Assembly: GCF_900185615.1 (NCBI RefSeq)
Contig: NZ_FYAK01000001.1
Span: 653,701 to 717,700, forward strand
Direction of reading: 5' to 3'
Origin: Photobacterium malacitanum
GTDB lineage: Bacteria > Pseudomonadota > Gammaproteobacteria > Enterobacterales > Vibrionaceae
DNA length: 64,000 bases
Positions 47,436 to 55,752 of the stretch are shown one piece after another. Numbering within the stretch: the first letter of the stretch is position 1; each line of letters begins with the position of its first letter. The notes under the pieces were generated by a model that was given only the letters and a program-made list of their open reading frames with translations, was not told the origin of the DNA and ran no database searches. The position numbers and the translations under genes are program-made.

Positions 47436-48101
47436 TTAGGAAATTTTGTTGACTAATAGTTCCTCATTAAGTGCTATCGGAGCGGTAACCCCCGCGGCAA
47501 GGTAAGGCACTAAACGATTAATTAAATCTTCGGTATTAATTCGACTTGAAAAATCATTCGCTGCAATGGCAAGTAATGCAGTACTTGAGACCATCGTAAA
47601 CACCGATGCTCCAAGAGTAAAATGTAGCCGCCAGAATAATGTTTCAGGATCTAAACATGGGTATGCACGCCGAACCGCTCTCACAAATAATTGAATAACA
47701 TCATCATAATGGGTCGTTATAAACCAGCGTAAATGCCCTTGAACATCGGCATAACCACGGCCGATTAATGACATAAATATCGTAGTACCATTATGTTTAA
47801 AACTATTTAATCGAAGTAATGGCTGCTTAGTGCATAAAAACACATCATTCATATCAAATTCGTCACGTTGATGTAGTGTCAGTAATTCTTGTTTGAATGC
47901 AGGAATGAATTGCTCAAGATAGCGCCCTAATACTGCTCGAATAAGCCCTTTTTTATCGCCATAGTGATAATTGACCGAAGCAAGATTAGCACCAGCCGCC
48001 GTCGTAATAGCGCGTAAAGAAGTTTCTTTAAAACCACGCTCGGCAAACAGCACTTCTGCAGCATCTAGAATGCGATGTTTAGTCGTTTTTGGCTGTGACA
48101 T
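47436..48101 (-). CDS. TetR-family repressor, PsrA-like
   Basis: A 221-residue TetR regulator. The N-terminal domain KHRILDAAEVLFAERGFKETSLRAITTAAGANLASVNYHYGDKKGLIRAV matches the PsrA type (fatty-acid-responsive repressors of beta-oxidation). The C-terminal domain (about 80-200) is the ligand/dimer part. Position before fadE supports control of fatty-acid degradation. ATG 48101 is favoured: GGA lies 8 bases before it; ATG 48110 is possible. A perfect palindrome with a PsrA-like core sits just upstream, suggesting autoregulation. Confidence 0.87.
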   Translation of the reverse strand: MSQPKTTKHRILDAAEVLFAERGFKETSLRAITTAAGANLASVNYHYGDKKGLIRAVLGRYLEQFIPAFKQELLTLHQRDEFDMNDVFLCTKQPLLRLNSFKHNGTTIFMSLIGRGYADVQGHLRWFITTHYDDVIQLFVRAVRRAYPCLDPETLFWRLHFTLGASVFTMVSSTALLAIAANDFSSRINTEDLINRLVPYLAAGVTAPIALNEELLVNKIS

Positions 48102-48113
48102 ATTATTCATCCA

Positions 48114-48133
48114 ATTTAAACGCTTGTTTAAAT
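48114..48133. promoter_or_regulatory. PsrA-like operator of the TetR-fadE operon
   Basis: ATTTAAAC-GCTT-GTTTAAAT, a perfect palindrome with 8-bp arms. The inner AAAC-N4-GTTT matches the core reported for PsrA regulators. It lies 4-13 bases before the two possible start codons of the TetR gene, a good place for self-repression. Confidence 0.65.
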
Positions 48134-48260
48134 ATTACACAACCACAGCAATATTAACAATTGCGCTACATCACGAATTGTTATTTAAAATACCACACCA
48201 AAATAAAAACCAATAAAATCAAAGGAGAATAACTATTGTATTCGAAATATAAAATAAAAT

Positions 48261-48288
48261 GGAACTAAGGATATAAAAACGTGTCGTA
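48261..48288 (+). promoter_or_regulatory. Sigma-E-like promoter of sRNA copy 1
   Basis: GGAACTA, 16 bases, TCGTA, compared with the RpoE consensus GGAACTT-N16-TCTGA. It predicts a start 6 bases on, at ACCACTGCT, the 5' end expected for a RybB-like RNA. Confidence 0.6.
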
Positions 48289-48293
48289 TACGT

Positions 48294-48360
48294 ACCACTG
48301 CTTTTTTTAGAAGTTTTTCCTTCATTACCCATCAACAAACATTTGTTGGTGGGTTTCCTT
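48294..48360 (+). ncRNA. RybB/MicV-like small RNA (copy 1)
   Basis: The predicted RNA begins ACCACTGCTTTTTTT, nearly identical to the 5' seed of E. coli RybB (as I remember, GCCACUGCUUUU) and to its Vibrio counterpart MicV. It ends in a 13-bp hairpin ACCCATCAACAAA (one T-G pair, 48327-48354), which resembles the RybB terminator stem, then TTTCCTTTATTT, a poor T run. No protein gene lies on the plus strand here, so the terminator has no other purpose. A sigma-E-like promoter precedes it. Probably an Hfq-dependent repressor of outer-membrane protein mRNAs; the 3' end is uncertain. Confidence 0.65.
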
Positions 48361-48419
48361 TATTTACAACACCATTAATCAATAACAAGATAATAATTTC
48401 AAATAAACGCATTTTTTTT

Positions 48420-48447
48420 TGAACTTTCTTCGTAATAACAACTCTTA
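48420..48447 (+). promoter_or_regulatory. Sigma-E-like promoter of sRNA copy 2
   Basis: TGAACTT, exactly 16 bases, TCTTA. Same -35 as copy 3 and same spacing as both others. Confidence 0.6.
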
Positions 48448-48452
48448 CTTAT

Positions 48453-48592
48453 GTATTCAATTTGATAAATCGTTTTTTGCTCAACAGTAATCGCTTTTTA
48501 TTGAATGTTTAATTCACTACTGCTTTAAATCCTAATTGTATTTTTTTTTGGATAATCTCCTTCCCGCTGATATTTTCAGCGGGATTTTTTTT
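48453..48592 (+). ncRNA. vrrA: VrrA-like small RNA (copy 2)
   Basis: A predicted RNA of about 140 bases, the length reported for V. cholerae VrrA. The central core (48517-48545) agrees with copy 3 at 27 of 29 positions and begins CTACTGCTTTAA. A small 5-bp hairpin (48502-48516) precedes it and a terminator follows: CCCGCTGA, TATTT loop, TCAGCGGG, A, then T8 (48563-48592). The start is set from the sigma-E-like promoter. No ORF. I recall VrrA lying next to the TetR gene VC1741, so locus and promoter type support the name. The core can pair with the barrel gene's ribosome-binding site at 1890-1915. Confidence 0.7.
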
Positions 48593-48647
48593 GCCTGAAA
48601 CTCCAGCAAAGATTCACCCAAATTATTATCTTTTTTTTCGATTTAAC

Positions 48648-48675
48648 TGAACTTTGTTATCAATAGACAGTCTGA
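48648..48675 (+). promoter_or_regulatory. Sigma-E-like promoter of sRNA copy 3
   Basis: TGAACTT, exactly 16 bases, TCTGA: the -10 is a perfect consensus match and the -35 differs in one base. A sigma-70-like TTGTTA-N17-TATATA (48654-48682) overlaps it and could add basal expression. Confidence 0.7.
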
Positions 48676-48680
48676 CTATA

Positions 48681-48815
48681 TAAGAATTGAAATTATAGGT
48701 AAGTATTTTGTTTTTCTGGCCGTCAAACAGGCCTGTAATTTAAATTGCTACTACTGCTTTAACTCCTTATTGTATTTTTATTTGCGCTGAAATGTTTATT
48801 TCAGCGCTTTTTTTT
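48681..48815 (+). ncRNA. vrrA: VrrA-like small RNA (copy 3)
   Basis: A predicted RNA of about 135 bases. It has a GGCC/GGCC-paired 5' region (about 48718-48734), then the shared single-stranded core (48751-48779, CTACTGCTTTAA followed by CTCCTTATTG), which includes an anti-Shine-Dalgarno-like CTCCTT. A strong terminator closes it: GCGCTGAAA stem, 6-base loop, T8 (48784-48815). It lies on the plus strand between two minus-strand genes, so it cannot be the terminator of either. It has the best sigma-E promoter of the three. Tandem paralogue of copy 2; which of them is the VrrA orthologue is open. Confidence 0.72.
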
Positions 48816-48836
48816 GTCTATTTTTTACTGATGCAG

Positions 48837-49658
48837 TTATATCTCTGGCGTGCCTTGCAGTAAATCATCATATTTCATCGTCACCCCAAGGTAGCTAAGC
48901 GTTTGATTTGAATTTATTTTCTTACCATTTTCTCCTTCGTTATCTTGATTAAAATTAGGAAGTGGTAACTGAGCTTTTTGTGCCATTGCCGTATAATATT
49001 GCTCTCGACTAGGATGAGAACTAGCAGCAAGGTGCATGATCGGCATCGACACTGGCTGCTGAATAATCGCTGAGATAACTTGAATACAATCCTCTAAATG
49101 AACCAAATTCACCGGCTGCTTACCTGCACTTAGTTGACGCCCTGATAAAAATTTTACTGGATGTCGCGCAGGACCAAATAAACCCGATAGCCGTAGTACA
49201 GTTAAATTATGCTGCCATTGTTGGCGTAACAATTGTTCTAATTGATAATGTAATATACCTGAGGTCGTGTTTGGTCTAACTGGTGTCACTTCAACAACTT
49301 CACCTTGTAACGGATCGTACACTGACGTAGAACTGATAAAAACAATTCGTTGGCATCCTGCTCGCTGAGCTGCAACTGACAATGAGATGATATTTTCAAT
49401 ATGCGTTTGTGGATTAAGATGCTTACGCCCAGGTGGAATCGCAATAATTAAAACATCTGCAGCTAAAAATTGATGAGTTGCTGTACTGAGTTCTCCGCTA
49501 AGAGGTAATGTTAATAAACACCCCTCAATTCCCTGCTGTTTTAATGCCTTTACACCCGCTAAGGTTGTTTTTGATCCCCAAACCTCAATCGCTTGAGATT
49601 TTAATGATAACGCCAACGGTAATCCGAGCCAGCCACAACCACAAATACTCACTTTCAT
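48837..49658 (-). CDS. NAD(P)-binding SDR-type protein (YeeZ-like)
   Basis: A 273-residue protein with an N-terminal Rossmann fold (SICGCGWLGLPLALSLK, GxGWLGxPLA motif) and extended-SDR features: IVFISSTSVYDPLQGEV with a Ser-Ser-Thr then a Tyr (VYD), and LTVLRLSGLFGPARHP. It fits the YeeZ/nucleoside-diphosphate-sugar epimerase-like group, whose reaction is unknown. The catalytic Y-x3-K is not clear: HYQLEQ replaces it, so it may not act as an ordinary dehydrogenase. Single gene next to the sRNA cluster. Confidence 0.85.
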   Translation of the reverse strand: MKVSICGCGWLGLPLALSLKSQAIEVWGSKTTLAGVKALKQQGIEGCLLTLPLSGELSTATHQFLAADVLIIAIPPGRKHLNPQTHIENIISLSVAAQRAGCQRIVFISSTSVYDPLQGEVVEVTPVRPNTTSGILHYQLEQLLRQQWQHNLTVLRLSGLFGPARHPVKFLSGRQLSAGKQPVNLVHLEDCIQVISAIIQQPVSMPIMHLAASSHPSREQYYTAMAQKAQLPLPNFNQDNEGENGKKINSNQTLSYLGVTMKYDDLLQGTPEI

Positions 49659-49983
49659 TGATGATCCTTAGCACCATGCATTTATAATTTTTCATTACAT
49701 TTTAAAATTAAACGCCACTAAATTATTTTACAGCACGAAATAAATCACTTTTTTTACTGTAAATACTGATAGTTATAAAAATAAAACAAAATATTCCAAC
49801 AGATTTGTTTTATAAGTTTCAATTCTGAAAATAAAAAGTCGATCTCGATCAAAATCTAATAAAAACGCCCTGAAAAAGACCGTCAATGACTAGGTTATGT
49901 TAAGAGTTAAGTAGTATAGTTTCAATATATGGGCAACTTGATGACAAGAATGCTACAAATGAAATTTAATAACGAAGTGCATA
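49659..49983. other. Divergent promoter region of the SDR and hexR genes
   Basis: About 325 AT-rich bases without an ORF. I looked for a HexR palindrome (TGTAAT...ATTACA type) before hexR and did not find a convincing one. Confidence 0.4.
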
Positions 49984-50847
49984 ATGACTATGAATACCAT
50001 AGAAAAAATACAAAATAACTTAGAACACTTCAGTAAATCTGAACGAAAAGTAGCAGAAGTTATTATTGCCTCACCACAAACAGCGATTCACTCAAGTATC
50101 GCCACATTAGCCAAAATGGCTGATGTCAGTGAGCCGACCGTTAATCGTTTTTGCCGTCGCCTTGATACCAAAGGTTTTCCTGACTTTAAATTACATTTAG
50201 CGCAAAGTTTGGCAAACGGTACCCCTTATGTGAATCGTAACGTTGAAGAAAATGACGGCCCTGATGCTTATACCGCCAAAATATTTGAATCGACGATGGC
50301 TTGCTTAGATGTTGCAAAAAATAGCCTTGATCCGATGCAAATTAATCGCGCAGTTGATTTACTTACCCAAGCCAAAAAGATCTCGTTCTTTGGTCTAGGT
50401 GCTTCAGCATCTGTTGCTCATGATGCTCAAAATAAGTTCTTCCGTTTTAATATCCCTATTGTTTGTTTTGACGATATTGTGATGCAACGTATGAGTGTGA
50501 TCAATTGTTCCGATGGTGATGTTGTTGTCGTCATTTCACATACTGGACGCACTAAAAGTTTAGTTGAGATTGCGCAAATGGCGCGCGAGAATGGTGCAAC
50601 AGTAATTGGAATTACAGCCAAACATTCACCACTCGAACGAGAATGCTCGTTATCAATTTGTCTTGATGTACCTGAAGACACGGATATTTATATGCCAATG
50701 GCAAGCCGTGTTGTGCAAATGACAGTCATTGATGTATTAGCAACTGGGTTTACCTTACGCCGAGGCTCCAGTTTTCGTGATAATTTAAAACGTGTTAAAG
50801 ATTCACTCAAAGACTCCCGTTTTTCTAAAGAACGTTTTTCTTTATAA
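49984..50847 (+). CDS. hexR: HexR, RpiR-family regulator of central carbon metabolism
   Basis: A 287-residue RpiR regulator. The N-terminal helix-turn-helix domain (1-77) has SKSERKVAEVIIASPQTAIHSSIATLAKMADVSEPTVNRFCRRL, and a SIS sugar-phosphate domain (about 125-255) has KKISFFGLGASASVAHDAQNKFFRF and VVVVISHTGRTKSLVEIAQ. It agrees with E. coli HexR along its whole length, including the tail FRDNLKRVKDSLKDSRF. HexR senses KDPG and represses Entner-Doudoroff and glycolytic/gluconeogenic genes. It lies directly before pykA, as in E. coli. Confidence 0.96.
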   Translation: MTMNTIEKIQNNLEHFSKSERKVAEVIIASPQTAIHSSIATLAKMADVSEPTVNRFCRRLDTKGFPDFKLHLAQSLANGTPYVNRNVEENDGPDAYTAKIFESTMACLDVAKNSLDPMQINRAVDLLTQAKKISFFGLGASASVAHDAQNKFFRFNIPIVCFDDIVMQRMSVINCSDGDVVVVISHTGRTKSLVEIAQMARENGATVIGITAKHSPLERECSLSICLDVPEDTDIYMPMASRVVQMTVIDVLATGFTLRRGSSFRDNLKRVKDSLKDSRFSKERFSL

Positions 50848-51034
50848 CTACCGACATTAAGCGAGGTTTCGGCTTCGCTGATATAGCAGATGTACTCAAA
50901 TTTATCTTCTTTGCTGTTTATCATACTTACCAAGTAGCCATCGCTATTAATGGTTTATTAAACCGATATCAAATATTATGCATTGATTGATATCGATTCG
51001 ATTAATAAGCCTATTTACCTTTATGGAGCTTACA

Positions 51035-52480
51035 ATGTCAGAACGACTAAGACGTACCAAAATTGTTACCACCCTTGGCCCTGCTACAGATCGCGATAAT
51101 AATCTAGAAAAAATCATTGCAGCTGGCGCTAACGTTGTGCGCATGAACTTTTCGCATGGTAGCGCAGAAGATCATATTCTTAGAACACAGCAGGTTCGTG
51201 AAATCGCGGCACGCTTAGGTAAACATGTCGCTATTTTAGGTGATCTTCAAGGGCCTAAAATTCGCGTATCAACCTTTAAAGACGGTAAAATTCAACTTAA
51301 CATTGGCGATAAGTTCACTCTTGATAGTGATTTACCTAAAGGTGAAGGTCATCAAGATGCTGTTGGACTTGATTATAAAGAATTACCTAATGATGTTATT
51401 AGCGGTGATGTGTTGTTACTTGATGATGGACGTGTACAACTTCAAGTAACCGAAGTGGCTGATAACAAAGTGCATACCGTTGTTACTGTTGCTGGTCCTT
51501 TATCAAATAACAAAGGCATTAATAAAAAAGGGGGCGGACTATCCGCGGCGGCATTAACCGACAAAGATAAAGCAGACATCATTACTGCTGCTGCCATGGG
51601 AGTAGATTATCTTGCGGTCTCTTTTCCTCGCAATGGTGAAGACATGCACTATGCACGCCGACTGGCAACGGAAGCAGGACTTACGGCAAAATTAGTCGCT
51701 AAAGTAGAACGCGCAGAAACAGTGGCAACCACGGAAGCCATGGACGATATCATTCTGGCTTCCGACGTGGTGATGGTTGCTCGTGGTGACTTAGGGGTTG
51801 AAATTGGTGATCCTGAATTAGTTGGAGTACAGAAAAAGCTGATTCGCCGTGCACGCAGCTTAGATCGAACTGTGATCACTGCCACTCAAATGATGGAATC
51901 GATGATCACAAGCCCGATGCCAACACGTGCTGAAGTAATGGATGTGGCTAATGCGGTTTTAGATGGTACCGATGCGGTAATGTTATCCGCAGAAACCGCC
52001 GCGGGTGATTTCCCCGTTGAAACCGTCACTATCATGGCCAGTGTTTGTCTAGGTGCAGAAAAAGAACCAAGTATCAATGTCTCTAACCATCGCTTAGATC
52101 GTAAATTTTCAACACCTGAAGAAACCATTGCCATGGCAACCATGTATGCTGCTAACCATATGGTGGGCATTAAAGCGATAGTGGTAATGACAGAATCGGG
52201 CCGTACACCTCGTCTGATGTCACGCATTTCATCGGGCTTGCCTATTTTTGCACTTTCACGTAATAAAACTACGCTTAATCGTGCTGCTTTATTCCGTGGA
52301 GTCACACCGGTATTTTTTGACCGTGATAGTGATGCCGGATTGGATGCGGCAAAGCATGCTCTTGCTGTCCTAAAAGACGCAGGTTATGTACAAGCAGGAG
52401 ATCTCACCATTATTACTCAAGGTGATAAAATGGATACTATTGGCTCAACTAACAATATGCGTATTTTAACCGTTGATTAG
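51035..52480 (+). CDS. pykA: Pyruvate kinase II PykA
   Basis: PykA (481 residues) makes pyruvate and ATP from phosphoenolpyruvate. Landmarks are [41 protein letters not shown], the signature region [33 protein letters not shown] and [28 protein letters not shown]. The C-terminal allosteric domain is complete. ATG at 51035 follows ATGGAGC at about 7 bases; the in-frame upstream codons are not pyruvate-kinase-like. PykA rather than PykF on length and the hexR neighbour. Confidence 0.96.
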   Translation: MSERLRRTKIVTTLGPATDRDNNLEKIIAAGANVVRMNFSHGSAEDHILRTQQVREIAARLGKHVAILGDLQGPKIRVSTFKDGKIQLNIGDKFTLDSDLPKGEGHQDAVGLDYKELPNDVISGDVLLLDDGRVQLQVTEVADNKVHTVVTVAGPLSNNKGINKKGGGLSAAALTDKDKADIITAAAMGVDYLAVSFPRNGEDMHYARRLATEAGLTAKLVAKVERAETVATTEAMDDIILASDVVMVARGDLGVEIGDPELVGVQKKLIRRARSLDRTVITATQMMESMITSPMPTRAEVMDVANAVLDGTDAVMLSAETAAGDFPVETVTIMASVCLGAEKEPSINVSNHRLDRKFSTPEETIAMATMYAANHMVGIKAIVVMTESGRTPRLMSRISSGLPIFALSRNKTTLNRAALFRGVTPVFFDRDSDAGLDAAKHALAVLKDAGYVQAGDLTIITQGDKMDTIGSTNNMRILTVD

Positions 52481-52516
52481 AATATCATAACGGTAGCAAT
52501 AGTAAGCTAACATAAC

Positions 52517-52560
52517 AGCTGAGAGCACCTATATAACAAAAGTTAACTCTCAGCTTTTTT
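52517..52560 (+). terminator. Terminator of pykA
   Basis: Nine-bp perfect stem AGCTGAGAG and complement, 21-base loop, T6 run. Confidence 0.85.
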
Positions 52561-52576
52561 ATACCTAAAAGTCTAT

Positions 52577-53161
52577 TTAACTTATTGGTAATGACCAGTT
52601 GGGATTAATCAATGACGTTAACACGTGATCTTGCCATTGACCATTTATCAATAAATAATCTTTCGCCAGACCTTCTTTCTCAAACCCTACAGCTGTTAAT
52701 ACACTGCCACTCTTACTATTATGAGGCATATAGGCCGCTATAATACGGTGAAAATGTTTATCAACAAACATCCATTCACATACTGCCGTTAACGCACGAC
52801 GCATCACTGCTTGTCCTTGATATTCTTGGTCTAAAGAATAGCCAACATGGCAGGCATAAAATGGTGACTTAACTAAGTTACTAAAATTTATGACTCCAAT
52901 AATATCGTCAGTTGTGCGGTGCTCTATAACAAAATAGAAAGCCATTTCATGGCGATGTAGCGTCGCAATTTGTTGCAGCCGTTGTTGCCAGCCAGCTAAA
53001 CTAAAGAAAGCCTCATGTCGTAAGGGTTCCCAAGGAGCTAGAAAATGACGATTACGCTGATAATATGCGCTAATTTGTTCTGCATCTCGCGCTTCAATCA
53101 AGCGAACTTTTATATCATCAAGTACAATAGTTGATGAGCGATGTATAATTGAATGAAACAA
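52577..53161 (-). CDS. rimJ: Ribosomal-protein-alanine N-acetyltransferase RimJ
   Basis: A 194-residue GNAT enzyme similar to E. coli RimJ, which acetylates the N-terminal Ala of ribosomal protein S5. Matching blocks are IKVRLIEARDAEQISAYYQRNRHFLAPWEPLR, the acetyl-CoA loop region LDQEYQGQAVMRRALTAV, HRIIAAYMPHNSKSGSVL, and the C-terminal GFEKEGLAKDYLLINGQWQDHVLTSL. The usual Q/R-x-x-G-x-G/A is QGQAV. It is a separate paralogue from the GNAT at 10 kb. Confidence 0.9.
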   Translation of the reverse strand: MFHSIIHRSSTIVLDDIKVRLIEARDAEQISAYYQRNRHFLAPWEPLRHEAFFSLAGWQQRLQQIATLHRHEMAFYFVIEHRTTDDIIGVINFSNLVKSPFYACHVGYSLDQEYQGQAVMRRALTAVCEWMFVDKHFHRIIAAYMPHNSKSGSVLTAVGFEKEGLAKDYLLINGQWQDHVLTSLINPNWSLPIS

Positions 53162-53324
53162 GTATTACCTCGGCATGACAATGTTAATTGATATAACGCA
53201 CATTTTGTGAGTTTACATGATAATGAAAGCAAGCCACATTCAATATTCGATATATTAGCATGCCGTTGTCTGTTAGTATTTATCAGTCAATGTTATTAAT
53301 TATTACGCCTTTAGTGAGTTATTG

Positions 53325-53819
53325 ATGTATTACGATTGTATTGAAACAGAACTGGGGAACATTATGCTGTTGGCCGATCATCAAGGTCTGCGACAGTTAT
53401 CGATTACAAGTCCCAGCTATAGTCCGAATGAAATATGGCAACATAACCCAGAGTTTATGGCCCCTTTCATTAAACAACTCAAAGAATACCTCACCGGCTC
53501 TCGGAAAAAGTTCACCTTCCCTCTCGCTCCCCAAGGCACTATCTTTCAACAGCAAATCTGGCATGCCATTGCCGATGTTCCTTATGGTGAAACCGTCACT
53601 TATGAACAAATAGCTGAAAACCTTGGTAATACTAAAGCCACTCAAGCCATTGGTATGGCAAAGAATGTTAACCCTATTCCTATTATTATCCCTTGTCATC
53701 GCGTTTTAAATAGTCATAACTCATTATGTGGTTATCGCTATGGCGAAGACATTGTTGCATTACTATTAGCCTTGGAATCTGGCGACACAATCTTGCTTGA
53801 GGCTCATCAGGATATCTAA
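53325..53819 (+). CDS. ogt: Methylated-DNA--protein-cysteine methyltransferase Ogt
   Basis: A 164-residue DNA repair protein that takes the alkyl group from O6-alkylguanine onto C124 in the invariant IPCHRV motif. The N-terminal half (1-75) is the RNase-H-like domain, and the helix-turn-helix region is PYGETVTYEQIAENLG with the Arg-finger position replaced by Thr-Lys-Ala (NTKATQAIGMAKNVNPIPIIIPCHR). The usual GYxGG loop reads GYRYGED. ATG at 53325 is used; no strong ribosome-binding site. Ogt rather than AdaB by size and lack of an Ada domain. Confidence 0.9.
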   Translation: MYYDCIETELGNIMLLADHQGLRQLSITSPSYSPNEIWQHNPEFMAPFIKQLKEYLTGSRKKFTFPLAPQGTIFQQQIWHAIADVPYGETVTYEQIAENLGNTKATQAIGMAKNVNPIPIIIPCHRVLNSHNSLCGYRYGEDIVALLLALESGDTILLEAHQDI

Positions 53820-53855
53820 TTCACATCGATAAGCTTAAGTGCTTATGATTAAAGT

Positions 53856-53890
53856 AAAGAGATAGTGTTTTATCGCTATCTCTTTTATTT
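53856..53890. terminator. Terminator between convergent ogt and tyrR
   Basis: Ten-bp perfect stem AAAGAGATAG and complement, 10-base loop, then TATTTTT on plus. Confidence 0.75.
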
Positions 53891-53897
53891 TTGGCGA

Positions 53898-55436
53898 TTA
53901 ATTTCGCTTACTAAGACCATACTCGCGCAATTTATTTGCGACTGCAGTATGAGAGACCCCTAATCGTTTTGCTAATTTACGTGTTGATGGGTAACTCTGA
54001 TATAAGTTAGATAGGATGCCTGACTCATAACGCTTCATAATCTCATCCAACGATCCAGTCAATGTCTCTTCACTGATAACAGTGCTTGACTCATTTTCAG
54101 GTAGCTGTACATCAGCACATGTCATCTCAGCGCCTTCAACTTGCGTCATTGCACGAAATAATACATTACGTAATTGGCGAATATTTCCCGGCCAAGCATA
54201 CTGCTTTAACGCTAAAGCTAATTCTTCAGATAGCATTGGTTTAGGTTGATGTAACTCTTGTGCAAATTGCGCCAAAAATAATTCTGCTAATGGCACAATA
54301 TCAGCAGCACGTTCACGTAAAGGCGGCACAACTAATGCGAGTACATTGAGTCGATAATAAAGATCTTCTCTAAATTCACCTTCAGCAACTAACTCCGGTA
54401 ACTTTTTCTGAGTCGAACAAATGACACGTACAGAGACTTTTATTTCTGCTTCTTCACCCACACGACGGAAAGTGCCGTCTTGAAGAAAACGTAATAATTT
54501 AATCTGTAAGTGTTTTGACATTTCGCCAATTTCATACAAAAAGACCGTACCGCCTGCAGCTTGTTCAAAAATACCTTTTTTAGCCGGTTCATTGGCACTC
54601 TCTACACAACCAAAAAGCTCGGTTTCTGCTGCATTATCTGGCATAGATATACAGTTAACCACAAGAAAAGGTTTATCTCGATGTACCGAGCGCTGATGAC
54701 AAGCGCGCGCTAACATTTCTTTACCTGTTCCTGTTTCACCTTGTATAAGTAATGGTGCATCTAATAATGCTAATTTCTTGGCTTGCGCTAATAAATGCTT
54801 AAAGCGTGATGAATGACCGATCAAATGCTCAAAGCCACTATCACCATTTATGGTGCGCGTAACAATCGGCATTTTAGCCTCAGACAGTGATTTTAATAAA
54901 ATTAGCGCGCTTGCAAGCACGGGTTCTGGCGCTTCATCACTGACATAAACTGGCATGATATCCATTTGATAATCAAGCCCTGCAATAACCACTATTTCAC
55001 TGTGCTTTTGAGCCTGATTTTTATCAAGCCAACGGGTAAAATTAAATCCAAGCAAAGTCTGAATATTTTCACTGAATAAATCTTCACTACGATGGCCGAT
55101 TAATTGCTCTGCTGCTTGATTCGCAAAATCAACTTTGCCATTTAAATTAATAGTAAAGAAAGGATCGGGTAGGGTCTGCAATAGCGCAGATAATTCAGTA
55201 TGCTCACGCTCACTGGGCATAAACTGAATTTTACGTACATCTGTCACGCCATCTAACTGCCGAATTTGTGACATAAGTTGACTAAACTGTTCAAATTCAA
55301 CTTCAGGACAATTTAAATAAATAATGCCAATTCGATCAATTTCAATACCGCGTAGATCGATCTCTTGGCTAGTTAAAATATCCAATAATTCGCGGGTCAT
55401 TCCGACTCTATCTTCGCAAAAGACCTGTAATCTCAT
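53898..55436 (-). CDS. tyrR: TyrR, regulator of aromatic amino acid genes
   Basis: A 512-residue regulator that binds aromatic amino acids and controls their transport and synthesis. An ACT domain (1-75, MRLQVFCEDRVGMTRELLDIL) is followed by PAS (about 80-190), an AAA+ domain (about 205-430) and a Fis-type helix-turn-helix (SLDEIMKRYESGIL ... TRKLAKRLGVSHTAVANKLREYGL). Walker A is GETGTGKE at 233-240. The GAFTGA loop is absent, as in other TyrR, so it works with sigma-70. Unusual: Walker B reads VFLYEIGEM, with Tyr at 301 where Asp is expected. Confidence 0.95.
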   Translation of the reverse strand: MRLQVFCEDRVGMTRELLDILTSQEIDLRGIEIDRIGIIYLNCPEVEFEQFSQLMSQIRQLDGVTDVRKIQFMPSEREHTELSALLQTLPDPFFTINLNGKVDFANQAAEQLIGHRSEDLFSENIQTLLGFNFTRWLDKNQAQKHSEIVVIAGLDYQMDIMPVYVSDEAPEPVLASALILLKSLSEAKMPIVTRTINGDSGFEHLIGHSSRFKHLLAQAKKLALLDAPLLIQGETGTGKEMLARACHQRSVHRDKPFLVVNCISMPDNAAETELFGCVESANEPAKKGIFEQAAGGTVFLYEIGEMSKHLQIKLLRFLQDGTFRRVGEEAEIKVSVRVICSTQKKLPELVAEGEFREDLYYRLNVLALVVPPLRERAADIVPLAELFLAQFAQELHQPKPMLSEELALALKQYAWPGNIRQLRNVLFRAMTQVEGAEMTCADVQLPENESSTVISEETLTGSLDEIMKRYESGILSNLYQSYPSTRKLAKRLGVSHTAVANKLREYGLSKRN

Positions 55437-55466
55437 TGTTTACACCTTCTTATTATTCATCTTATG

Positions 55467-55484
55467 TGTATTTGATTAATTACA
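55467..55484. promoter_or_regulatory. Candidate weak TyrR box upstream of tyrR
   Basis: TGTATT-N6-ATTACA, 18 bases; outer TGTA/TACA and the required G-N14-C match TGTAAA-N6-TTTACA. It lies 31 bases before the tyrR start and may serve autoregulation. Confidence 0.35.
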
Positions 55485-55590
55485 GCTATCTATTTATTCA
55501 ACATCTATTAATACTAATAATAATCATAGTGTTAAGCTTTATTTTTGAGAGGCTCAATCCACATAACGAAAACCATATATAAATAAACAC

Positions 55591-55608
55591 TGTCAACAAT
55601 TCCTGACA
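55591..55608. promoter_or_regulatory. Candidate TyrR box or other operator upstream of tyrR
   Basis: TGTCAA-N6-CTGACA, 9 of 12 consensus positions with G-N14-C. It is overlapped by a second inverted repeat CTGACA-GTTG-TGTCAG (55603-55618), so a different regulator is possible. Confidence 0.35.
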
Positions 55609-55696
55609 GTTGTGTCAGTGTGCGACTAACCTTTTAATGAGTCAAGCCACGAGATCGCATCTGCACAGATTAAATACAAAAATCACGCTGTTAAAT

Positions 55697-55727
55697 AAAA
55701 AAAAGAGAACCATAGATTCTCTTTTTT
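55697..55727 (-). terminator. Terminator of ycjX-ycjF
   Basis: Stem AAAAAGAGAA and complement, 7-base loop; on minus a T8 run follows. It separates ycjF from tyrR. Confidence 0.8.
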
Positions 55728-55752
55728 GCTACTTTTTGTCACATCTATGCCG

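Noticed and set aside
48654..48682. Ordinary sigma-70 promoter as the only promoter of sRNA copy 3
   Set aside because: TTGTTA-N17-TATATA is plausible, but all three units share a sigma-E-type layout with identical spacing, which explains the cluster better; kept as a possible secondary promoter.
49900..49983. HexR operator in front of hexR
   Set aside because: No palindrome close to the HexR consensus is visible, despite known autoregulation in relatives.
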